From: CAG-177 sp003514385
Lineage (GTDB): Bacteria > Bacillota > Clostridia > Oscillospirales > Acutalibacteraceae
Assembly (NCBI GenBank): GCA_051920445.1
Contig: JBPPLN010000001.1
Location: forward strand, 1,550,001 to 1,614,000
Length of the DNA stretch: 64,000 nucleotides
Direction of reading: 5' to 3'
The notes below the pieces were generated by a model, which worked only from the letters and a program-made list of their open reading frames with translations, had not been told where the DNA came from and ran no database searches. This document shows positions 32,923 to 39,714 of this stretch, one piece after another. The first letter of the stretch is position 1, and every line of letters starts with the position of its first letter. A program made the position numbers and the translations under genes.

Positions 32923-32977
32923 TTTTGCAACCATTCATAGTTTATTTACAATTTTTATCGAGATAATGGTTGCAAAA
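32923..32977. promoter_or_regulatory. 13-bp inverted repeat in the xis/HTH divergent promoter region
   Basis: TTTTGCAACCATT (32923-32935) and AATGGTTGCAAAA (32965-32977) are perfect inverted copies. A third partial copy (TTTTGCAAC) lies near 32868, before the excisionase gene. This is a likely operator for the HTH regulator at 33023. Confidence 0.65.
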
Positions 32978-33022
32978 TAAGTATCGGCGTGTTATACTGA
33001 TACCAGTCAGGAGGTGAACACC

Positions 33023-33688
33023 TTGAAAAAAGAAACCACATTCACCGCAAAACAGGTCGGTGGGCGGATTAAGGAACGCCGCACAGAGTTAAACATTACC
33101 ATGCCGGAACTCGGCAGGCGTGTGGGCGTGAACAAATCCACCATTCAGCGGTACGAAGCGGACGGGGTTAATCCGAAGCGCACAATGGTTATCAACGGTC
33201 TTGCGGAAGCGTTGCTCACAACTCCCGAATGGCTGACAGGTCTTTCCGATGATAAGGAATATGACACCTATACTCTCTGCCAGCGGGATATTGAGGAACA
33301 CATCAAGAAGTATCTGGACACAGTTTCCCATACAGTAAAGGGCGAACCGCACCAGCAGCTTCTCACGACATTTCTCGGCAAGATGGTTGACCTGTATACG
33401 GTTATGACCTGCTACTTTGCTGACGCTATGGAGGAAGTTGACCGTGTGGCGGAGGACAAAGGGCTGAAAGAGTCTCTTGGACGGTACGCCATAGAGTCCG
33501 GGGCAATCATGGAGCAGGTATACCGCAAGAAGATGGAAGTGCCGATTGAGGATATGAAACGGTTTTTAGACGGGATTTTACATATCCACGATGAGGGGCG
33601 CACAAAAATGTCGATGGGCGCACTTTTCGGGATAGTGGAGGAAGCCGAAGAAAGGCTATCCGAAAAAGAAAATTCCGTGGCACCTTGA
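33023..33688 (+). CDS. XRE-family regulator of the mobile element
   Basis: A 221-residue protein with an N-terminal Cro/CI HTH (VGGRIKERRTELNITMPELGRRVGVNKSTIQRYEADGVNPKR, about 10-55) and an alpha-helical C-terminal part of unknown fold. The start is TTG 33023, placed 6 bases after a perfect AGGAGGTG; the GTG inside that site would be too close. It faces the excisionase gene divergently and probably represses excision and transfer. Confidence 0.87.
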   Translation: MKKETTFTAKQVGGRIKERRTELNITMPELGRRVGVNKSTIQRYEADGVNPKRTMVINGLAEALLTTPEWLTGLSDDKEYDTYTLCQRDIEEHIKKYLDTVSHTVKGEPHQQLLTTFLGKMVDLYTVMTCYFADAMEEVDRVAEDKGLKESLGRYAIESGAIMEQVYRKKMEVPIEDMKRFLDGILHIHDEGRTKMSMGALFGIVEEAEERLSEKENSVAP

Positions 33689-33795
33689 CAAGTAAAGACG
33701 CCAGTTGACTTCCACTGGCGGAAGTGACACAATTACTTTACGCACACCATATGTCACAGTCCCGATTGCCACGGATAGAAAGGAGTTTTTTATCT

Positions 33796-35094
33796 ATGGC
33801 AAAAGGTTCTGTAAGAAAGAAAGGAAAAAAGTGGTACGGACGCTTTTATATTGAAGATGAAAGCGGCAGAAAAGTGCAGAAAGAGTTTGCAGGCACAGAG
33901 AGCAAGGCGGAAACAGAAGCCATGCTCCGCAAAGCGATAGCGGACTACGAGGAAAAGCAGTTTGTCGGGAAAGCGGAAAACATCACGGTAGGCGATATGC
34001 TGGATATGTGGGTAGAGGAAGAACTGAAATCCGGCAACTTAAGCAACGGGACGGTCATGTCCTATCAGGGAACGGTCAACCGTATCAAGCAATATCCCAT
34101 TGGCAAACGCAAGCTGAAAACCGTGACCGCCGACCATTTGCAGGCGTTCATTGATTTTCTGAGCTACGGTGGGACAAACCCGGACGGGACAACTTCAAAG
34201 CCCATGAGCAAAGGGTATATGCTCCTGTTCTCGGCGGTGCTGCAAAATTCCTTCCGCTTTGCGGTATTCCCGAAAAAGCTGATTACCTTTAACCCTATGC
34301 AGTATGTGAAGCTGAGGGGCAGGAAGCAGGAAACGGATATTTTCTCGGACAGCGAGGAAGATACCGCCAGTATTCCTACTATCACCCATGAACAGTTCCA
34401 AAAGCTGGAGGAATTTCTCAAGGCAAAAGATAATCCCGCTTTGCTGCCTGTGCAGATAGCGTACTACACGGGGCTTCGTATCGGGGAAGTATGCGGCTTG
34501 ACTTGGCAGGATATTAACCTTGAGGAGCAATATCTCACGGTACGCCGCAGTATGCGCTATAACGGAACAAGGCACACAACCGAAGTGGGAACGACAAAGC
34601 GGAGCAAAGTCCGCACCGTTGATTTCTGCGACACGCTGGCGGCAATCCTGCGGGCGGCAAGAACAGAACAGCGCAAAAACCGTTTCCGCTACGGGGAGCT
34701 TTATCACCTGAACTACTACAAAGAAGTAAAGGAAAAAGGGCGCACCTATTATGAGGTTTACAGCCGGCAAAGGACAGAGGAAGTCCCGGAGGACTATAAG
34801 GAAATCTCCTTTGTCTGCCTGAGAGCAGACGGGGCGTATGAAGCGCCGAGTACGGTAGGGATTATGTGCAGGGCGGCAAAGAAGAAAGTGAAAGGGCTTG
34901 AAGATTTCCATTTTCACACGCTCCGTCACACCTACACAAGCAATCTGCTGTCCGGCGGCGCAAAGCCGAAAGATGTGCAGGAACTTCTCGGACACTCTGA
35001 TGTCAGTACCACAATGAACATCTACGCTCACTCTACAAGGGAAGCGAAGCGTACTTCCGCAAGGCTGCTGGATAAGGTGGTCGGCGGGGAATAA
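33796..35094 (+). CDS. int: Tyrosine recombinase/integrase
   Basis: A 432-residue site-specific recombinase. An AP2-like arm-binding domain (1-60, MAKGSVRKKGKKWYGRFYIED...), a core-binding SAM-like domain (62-175) and the catalytic domain (195-420) follow in order. Catalytic residues: Arg228 (TGLRIGE), His374/Arg377 (FHFHTLRHTY), His400 (LLGHSD) and the nucleophile Tyr410 (MNIYAHS). The ATG 33796 follows GAAAGGAG. It resembles the Tn1549/Tn916 integrases of Firmicutes. As usual, it lies at the element's end, 115 bases from the right core. Confidence 0.95.
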   Translation: MAKGSVRKKGKKWYGRFYIEDESGRKVQKEFAGTESKAETEAMLRKAIADYEEKQFVGKAENITVGDMLDMWVEEELKSGNLSNGTVMSYQGTVNRIKQYPIGKRKLKTVTADHLQAFIDFLSYGGTNPDGTTSKPMSKGYMLLFSAVLQNSFRFAVFPKKLITFNPMQYVKLRGRKQETDIFSDSEEDTASIPTITHEQFQKLEEFLKAKDNPALLPVQIAYYTGLRIGEVCGLTWQDINLEEQYLTVRRSMRYNGTRHTTEVGTTKRSKVRTVDFCDTLAAILRAARTEQRKNRFRYGELYHLNYYKEVKEKGRTYYEVYSRQRTEEVPEDYKEISFVCLRADGAYEAPSTVGIMCRAAKKKVKGLEDFHFHTLRHTYTSNLLSGGAKPKDVQELLGHSDVSTTMNIYAHSTREAKRTSARLLDKVVGGE

Positions 35095-35098
35095 AAAA

Positions 35099-35138
35099 TT
35101 GCCCTTGTTTCGGCTCGTAAGGGCAAAAACAAGGGCAA
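35099..35138. repeat. Right-end hairpin and arm-type repeats
   Basis: TTGCCCTTGTTT (35099-35110) pairs with AAACAAGGGCAA (35127-35138). The block at 35119-35138 copies the left-end repeat at 28458-28477 with one mismatch. It may serve as both integrase binding site and int terminator. Confidence 0.6.
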
Positions 35139-35208
35139 ACAGATAAGGTTTGAATGAAAAACAGGCGTGAAGCCTTGAAAAATCAATGGTTTTTGAGGAT
35201 TGAATAGA

Positions 35209-35214
35209 CAAATC
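35209..35214. repeat. attR core of the mobile element
   Basis: CAAATC, identical to 28295-28300; GT2 coding sequence resumes to the right. Confidence 0.65.
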
Positions 35215-35728
35215 TCAATTTTTCAAAAATACTTCTCTTGAACAGCTTGCCCCATGCGGCATTGGCATAAATGCTGCCCGCGAGCATCCATTTTATGAGC
35301 GCCCGTGTGTCCTGAATATAGATTTCATCGGAAGTTCTGCTGCTTTCAACACCGTTCGGGAAGTTAAAATACACGCAGCAGCCTGTGACATCCGTGCCCT
35401 TTTGCAGGGCGGCGTTCAGCAATACTTCAAGCGTGTCGCTGTCTATCCAGTCGTCGCTGTCGATAAAAAATATGTACTCCCCGCAGCTTTTGTCTATTCC
35501 GGCATTGCGTGCCGAAGAGAGTCCGCCGTTTTCTTTGCTGATGACCTTGACTCTCGGGTCAATCTGCTCATAGCGGCGGCAGATATCCCCCGAACGGTCG
35601 GTAGAGCCGTCATTGACAAGGATAACCTCTATGTTTTTGTATGTCTGTGCAAGAACGCTGTCAACACATTTTTGCAGAGTCGACTCTCTGTTATAAATCG
35701 GTATGACAACACTGATTAATTCATTCAT
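35209..35728 (-). pseudogene. Family-2 glycosyltransferase, N-terminal half (split by mobile element)
   Basis: About 173 GT2 residues: MNELISVVIPIYNRESTLQKCVDSVLAQ at the start, VNDGSTDRS, and the metal-binding DSDD in FFIDSDDWID. After RF the frame enters the element and stops at 35183 with eight foreign residues. The start ATG 35728 has an AAAGGAG site. The C-terminal half lies at 27840-28300. The half-enzyme should be inactive unless the element excises. Confidence 0.9.
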
Positions 35729-35745
35729 GCGCAAGTATACTCCTT

Positions 35746-35940
35746 TTACAAAAAATTCCACGAACTAATTTCATTATAGAGAGCCTCAGCACAATTTTCA
35801 AGAGGGTAATAAAAACTTTTCATTCGATTGAAGTATTTCTTCTCGGGTTCAAAGCCATTTTCTGCGGCTTTCTTTATTTTTTCCACCGCGCTTTCGGGGT
35901 CGAGGACGAGCGGACCGAAGGCTTTTTCAAACGGGAGATC
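35746..35940 (-). pseudogene. CDP-glycerol glycerophosphotransferase, C-terminal remnant
   Basis: About 64 residues from DLPFEKAFGPLVLDPESAVEKI to the stop are nearly identical to the last residues of the intact gene at 50036-52669. Everything upstream of the DLPFEKAF position is unrelated, so only the tail survives. It precedes the GT2 gene by 17 bases on the same strand. It is a remnant of a duplicated teichoic-acid-type locus. From 35941 to 36030 I see no gene. Confidence 0.85.
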
Positions 35941-36030
35941 GGACTTGCAATGAAAAACAGAAAAAATCTGACTCCCGCCGTTCAAAAATTTATCGAATAT
36001 CTGCCTTTCAGGGAGACGGAGTAAATATAA

Positions 36031-36069
36031 ATAAAAAAATCAGCCGCAACAGTTTTCACTGATGCGGCT
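36031..36069 (-). terminator. Terminator of thiT
   Basis: On the minus strand AGCCGCATCAG/CTGTTGCGGCT (one G-U) is followed by GATTTTTTT. Confidence 0.88.
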
Positions 36070-36092
36070 GTTCGCTGTCTTATAAATATATT

Positions 36093-36761
36093 TTATTCTG
36101 CGCTCTTCTTGCCGGTGATCTGCGGAACGCGGCCGATTATCAGCGCGACTATCGCGGTGATGATGATCTCGGGGATCATGTAGAGGCCGTTGTAGATAAC
36201 GGAATAGATGAGTGCCAGACCCTGGCCGCTGAACTTCTCGAGAATCTTTGCGCCGAGGGTGAAGCCATCCTGCGAGAAGAACCACTCAGCCCATGTGCCG
36301 AAGAAGATGTAGCCGGAGATGATGTGGGCGAGATAGCGCAGCGAAAGAGCGACTATCGAGCCGACGCACAGAGATGCGGACGGATTCTTTATCTTGTTTC
36401 TGAAGATGCCGCCGAAGCCGAGGACGGTGTAGGCGATTATGTAGTCGATGAGGCAGACGCAAATGGCTTTCCAGAGCACCATGTAGCTGTCTGAACTGGG
36501 CATGAAGAACGCCGAGACGGTCTTGAAGCCGAGGAGCATCTGAACGACTGCATAGACGAAACCGGTGAGCAGACCCCACTTTGTGCCGTTGCGGTAAGCG
36601 GCGAGAACGATAGGCAGCATGCTGCAGATGGTGAATCCGCCGCCGAACGGGAGGTTCAGAAACGGAATGAAGCTGCACACTACATTGAGCACGGTTGCGA
36701 TAGCGATAAGCAGCGCGCACTCAACAAGAACTTTTGTGTTGCTTTTCTTGGTTGTTGACAT
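36093..36761 (-). CDS. thiT: Energy-coupled thiamine transporter, S component
   Basis: A 222-residue membrane protein with six helices, the thiamine-binding subunit of an ECF transporter. The helices cover about 12-210, with NLPFGGGFTICSMLPIVLAAYRNGTKWGLLTGFVYAVVQMLLG around 35-80 and a conserved Trp-rich loop (GTWAEWFFSQ) near 155. It needs the shared EcfA/A'/T module, which is not in the window. ATG 36761 follows GGAGGAAA. A TPP riboswitch just upstream confirms the thiamine role. Confidence 0.95.
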   Translation of the reverse strand: MSTTKKSNTKVLVECALLIAIATVLNVVCSFIPFLNLPFGGGFTICSMLPIVLAAYRNGTKWGLLTGFVYAVVQMLLGFKTVSAFFMPSSDSYMVLWKAICVCLIDYIIAYTVLGFGGIFRNKIKNPSASLCVGSIVALSLRYLAHIISGYIFFGTWAEWFFSQDGFTLGAKILEKFSGQGLALIYSVIYNGLYMIPEIIITAIVALIIGRVPQITGKKSAE

Positions 36762-36784
36762 AAGTTTTCCTCCAAAAATAAATT

Positions 36785-36813
36785 CAGCGTCCATGCGGTA
36801 TGCACAGACGCTG
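36785..36813 (-). terminator. Expression-platform hairpin of the TPP riboswitch
   Basis: CAGCGTC/GACGCTG is followed on the minus strand by AATTTATTTTT just before the thiT ribosome site. It is a plausible regulated terminator, though the U-tract is interrupted. Confidence 0.55.
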
Positions 36814-36851
36814 TCAGTTTATATAATATACAGCAACGAGGCTGTCTATTA

Positions 36852-36930
36852 TCCTTCCTACGCCGGCATTATCCGGATCAGGTCAGAGGGTATCATCTCA
36901 GCCGCCCCAAAACAAGAACGGCACCCCTGG
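36852..36930 (-). promoter_or_regulatory. TPP (THI-box) riboswitch
   Basis: The minus strand has the conserved blocks in order: AGGGGTGCC, GGCTGAGATGATACCC, GACCTGATCCGGATAATGCCGG and CGTAGGAAGG. Together these make the full thiamine diphosphate aptamer, about 90 nt upstream of thiT. High TPP should turn thiT off. Confidence 0.97.
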
Positions 36931-36944
36931 CTATTTGATTTTAA

Positions 36945-38372
36945 TTATTTCTGTTCGTGCTGCTCCGCTTTTCCCTCGGGAGTATCTCTGTAATACTGGG
37001 TCTTGGGATGCGGGTGCTTTGTGGAATCCCAGAGATCCTGAGCCACGGGCGCCCACTCGGCGGCGAACTTGTCGCAGCGCGAGCAGAGGGTGTCGACATC
37101 CTCCGGCGCGAGCAGGTCGGTGGACTTGGCTCCCGTCTCCTTGACCATCTTTCTCAGGCACTGCGGGTTTTCAAGCATCGGGCACGGGCGCAGATGATTG
37201 TTGTTGAACGGCTGACCATGCCAATATGCCTGGAAGAGAGGACGCTTGAGCGCCTCGATGAGTGTCTGTTCGCGAATGTTGGAGTCCGAGTAGTGTATGA
37301 ACACGCAGGGCTCGATATCGCCTGCGGAGTTGATGTGGAAATAGTTCCTGCCGCCGGCGATGCATCCGCCGACATATTCTGCGTCGTTCTGGAAGTCGAT
37401 GACGAACATGGGCTTTCCGGTCTTGCTGTTGCGCATTTTGCGCAGCCAGCGGTACATATGCGTGCGCTGCTCGGGCGTGGGGATAAGCTCCTCAACCGCG
37501 GCAGAGCCGACGGGCATATAGTTGAAATACCATGCGAAGCGAACGCCCTTGGAGATCATCAAATCGACGAACTCATCGGAGGTGACTGCGTCGACATTCG
37601 CGCGGGTGTAGCACACGGAGATGCCGAACAGGCAACCCTTGCTTTTGAGCAGATCCATCGCCTTCATGACATGGTCGTAGCTGCCCTCACCGCGTCTTGC
37701 GTCGTTGCTGTCCTTCGTGCCCTCGATGCTGATGGCGAGAGAGATGTTGCCGACTCGTTTCATCTCTTCGCAGAACTCCTCGTCAACGAGGTCGGCGTTC
37801 GTATAGGAGAGGAACGCGCAGTCCGGATGAAGCTCGCAGAGCTTGATGAGATCTTTCTTCCTCAGGAGCGGCTCGCCGCCGGTGAACATATAGAAATGGG
37901 TGCCCATTGCGACGCCCTGGTTGACAATGCTGTTGAGCTCATCAAAAGTGAGGCTCTGCTTATGACCGTATTCCGCACTCCAGCAGCCCTTGCACTTGCG
38001 GTTGCACGCGCTTGTCGGGTCGAGGAGAATGACCCACGGAATATTGCAGTGATATTTTTCGCGGTTTGCGCGAACGGTCTTTGTGCCGTTGACTCCCGCG
38101 CCCAGTCCGAGAGCGAGCATCATGTTCATCAGAACATTGTCGTCGATCTCATCTATAAGCTTGAGCGCCAGCTGACGCCAGACGTTCTCGGGGTCTTTCG
38201 CGCCCTCGCGGAAGCTGTCGAAGTTTTTCGCGGGGAAGATGTTGCCGACAAATCGCTCGGATCTGTCAACAAGCTTAACAAGATTTGTGTCGGGGTCCTT
38301 TCTGACATATTTTATCAGGCGGGACAGAACCGCTGCGGCTGCTGCTCGCTGAACCTTATCTTTGACCGTCAT
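36945..38372 (-). CDS. Radical SAM protein with C-terminal SPASM-like cysteines
   Basis: A 475-residue enzyme. The radical SAM [4Fe-4S] motif is CNRKCKGC (Cys123, Cys127, Cys130), followed by FTGGEPLLRKKDL. An N-terminal extension of about 110 residues precedes the barrel. The C-terminal part (330-460) carries Cys clusters such as GGCIAGGRNYFHINSAGDIEPCVF and CPMLENPQCL, as in SPASM/twitch proteins that hold extra Fe-S clusters and modify peptides or sugars. No precursor peptide gene is evident beside it. It runs in the same direction as thiT but is separated from it by the riboswitch. Confidence 0.85.
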   Translation of the reverse strand: MTVKDKVQRAAAAAVLSRLIKYVRKDPDTNLVKLVDRSERFVGNIFPAKNFDSFREGAKDPENVWRQLALKLIDEIDDNVLMNMMLALGLGAGVNGTKTVRANREKYHCNIPWVILLDPTSACNRKCKGCWSAEYGHKQSLTFDELNSIVNQGVAMGTHFYMFTGGEPLLRKKDLIKLCELHPDCAFLSYTNADLVDEEFCEEMKRVGNISLAISIEGTKDSNDARRGEGSYDHVMKAMDLLKSKGCLFGISVCYTRANVDAVTSDEFVDLMISKGVRFAWYFNYMPVGSAAVEELIPTPEQRTHMYRWLRKMRNSKTGKPMFVIDFQNDAEYVGGCIAGGRNYFHINSAGDIEPCVFIHYSDSNIREQTLIEALKRPLFQAYWHGQPFNNNHLRPCPMLENPQCLRKMVKETGAKSTDLLAPEDVDTLCSRCDKFAAEWAPVAQDLWDSTKHPHPKTQYYRDTPEGKAEQHEQK

Positions 38373-38525
38373 TTGCGCGGCTCCTTTCGTTTCGAAAATA
38401 TCTTAAATCTAAGTAAATAGTTTATCACAGGTTCAAAATAAAATCCACATCTAAAAGAAAAAAGCCGAAAAAGGTAATAAAGTTTTCGGTTTGTTCATAA
38501 AAGTGTTTCGGAATTTTTATTGAGG

Positions 38526-38554
38526 TTGCAAAAGTTGATTTTTGCGGATATACT
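38526..38554 (+). promoter_or_regulatory. Promoter of the TVP38-type gene
   Basis: TTGCAA, 17 bases, TATACT, ending 32 bases before the TTG start. Confidence 0.6.
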
Positions 38555-38586
38555 ATAGGATAGAAATTTTTGTTAGGGGAACCGAT

Positions 38587-39276
38587 TTGAAGAAGTTTTT
38601 TAACAAGCACCGCGATGTGCTCATGCTTATTCTGCGCTGTGCCGTTGCGGCGGCGCTTTTAATTATCGCCGTTGTCAACTACGACAAGCTGACAAAAATC
38701 GATATGCGCGCCCTCGTTGCCGGCGCGGGCAGCACCGCCGCGGCGGTGGCTGTGATAATCGGTGTGTTTGCCGTCAAATCCGTGCTGTTTATAATACCCG
38801 CGTCGATGATATATATTTACGTCGGCATGGCGTTCCCGACCGCCTCGGCAATTGCGATAAATCTCGCGGGCATCGCGCTCGAGATAACCGTCACATATTT
38901 GCTCGGCTGGTTTCTCGGCGGCGAATATGTCGAAAAACGGCTCAAGGGCAGCAAGGCGGGGGACAAAGTCCTCGCCCTCGGAGACGGAAAGAAGCTCTCG
39001 GCGCTCTTTCTCGTGCGCTTTCTGCCTGTGTTCCCGATCGATTTTGTCAGTCTTTTCCTCGGTGCAACAAAGCTGCCGTATTGGAAATACGCGCTGATAT
39101 CGCTCGGCGGAATAATGCCGCGCGTCATACTTTTCACTATTCTCGGCGACGGCATATATGACTATATTCCTATGGATAAGATAGTGCTTGTCATCGTCTG
39201 CTGCATCCCCGCCGTGATAGTCTGGTGGGTGATAAAATTCTTCCGCAACAAAAAGAAAAACTCATCTGCCGGTTGA
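38587..39276 (+). CDS. TVP38/TMEM64-family membrane protein
   Basis: A 229-residue integral membrane protein with about five or six helices. The family core is visible: FIIPASMIYIYVGMAFPTASAIAINLAGIALEITVTYLLGWFLGG (80-125) and LFLVRFLPVFPIDFVSLFLGATKLPYWKYALISLGGIMPRVILFTILG (145-190), the two re-entrant DedA-like halves. Members may flip phospholipids. The start is TTG 38587 after AGGGGA. The last 15 bases overlap the end of the convergent dut gene. Confidence 0.85.
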   Translation: MKKFFNKHRDVLMLILRCAVAAALLIIAVVNYDKLTKIDMRALVAGAGSTAAAVAVIIGVFAVKSVLFIIPASMIYIYVGMAFPTASAIAINLAGIALEITVTYLLGWFLGGEYVEKRLKGSKAGDKVLALGDGKKLSALFLVRFLPVFPIDFVSLFLGATKLPYWKYALISLGGIMPRVILFTILGDGIYDYIPMDKIVLVIVCCIPAVIVWWVIKFFRNKKKNSSAG

Positions 39277-39702
39277 GCCGAATCCACCCTCGCCGCGCTC
39301 CGTCTCGTCGAGGCTGTCGACTTCGACGGGCTGTGCCGGAATGACAGGCGCGAGCACAAGCTGAGCGATTCTCTCGCCGGGCTGTATAGTATAATCCTCA
39401 CTCGAAGTGTTAATGAGTCCCACGCATATCTCGCCGCGGTAGTCGCTGTCGATGACTCCGACTCCGTTCGAGAGTGAAATACCGTGCTTTATACCGAGTC
39501 CGCTGCGCGCATAGACGAATGCAGCGGTCTCGTTGTTTTCAATGGCGATTGCTATGCCGGTCGGTATAACCGTGCGCTCGCCTGCTTTGAGAACGACTTC
39601 GTTTTCCGTGCAGGCGCAAAGATCCAGTCCGGCGCTGCCGGAGGTCGCACGCTTCGGTATTATTGCGCCGGGGCGCACTTTTTTCATCTTGAGAGTGAGC
39701 AT
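39262..39702 (-). CDS. dut: dUTP diphosphatase
   Basis: A 146-residue trimeric dUTPase that hydrolyses dUTP to dUMP and keeps uracil out of DNA. All five motifs are present: SAGLDLCA, ARSGLGIKHGI, NGVGVIDSDYRGEI, PGERIAQLVLAPV and the C-terminal GEGGFGSTGR. It follows the U32 peptidase gene by 12 bases on the same strand and is convergent with the TVP38 gene (15-base overlap of the ends). Confidence 0.96.
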   Translation of the reverse strand: MLTLKMKKVRPGAIIPKRATSGSAGLDLCACTENEVVLKAGERTVIPTGIAIAIENNETAAFVYARSGLGIKHGISLSNGVGVIDSDYRGEICVGLINTSSEDYTIQPGERIAQLVLAPVIPAQPVEVDSLDETERGEGGFGSTGR

Positions 39703-39714
39703 ATTTTATCTCCT

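Larger units (their letters stand above)
28295..35214. mobile_element. Integrative mobilizable element (about 6.9 kb)
   Basis: The element carries, left to right, tnpV, an ECF sigma factor with membrane partner, a MobA/MobL relaxase, three inverted repeats (candidate oriT), an excisionase, an HTH regulator and a tyrosine integrase at the right end. It has no type IV secretion genes, so it should be mobilised by a helper. Both halves of the disrupted GT2 gene flank it. The boundaries are the two CAAATC copies, with imperfect AATTT beyond them, in line with Tn916/Tn1549-type integrases that tolerate short coupling sequences. The exact ends could be off by several bases. Confidence 0.88.

Noticed and set aside
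36957..38420. 487-residue open frame on the + strand
   Set aside because: It lies exactly opposite the radical SAM gene, has no recognisable motif and no ribosome site; it is a by-product of biased codon use, as are the long frames at 485-1126, 14562-15476 and 25622-27076.
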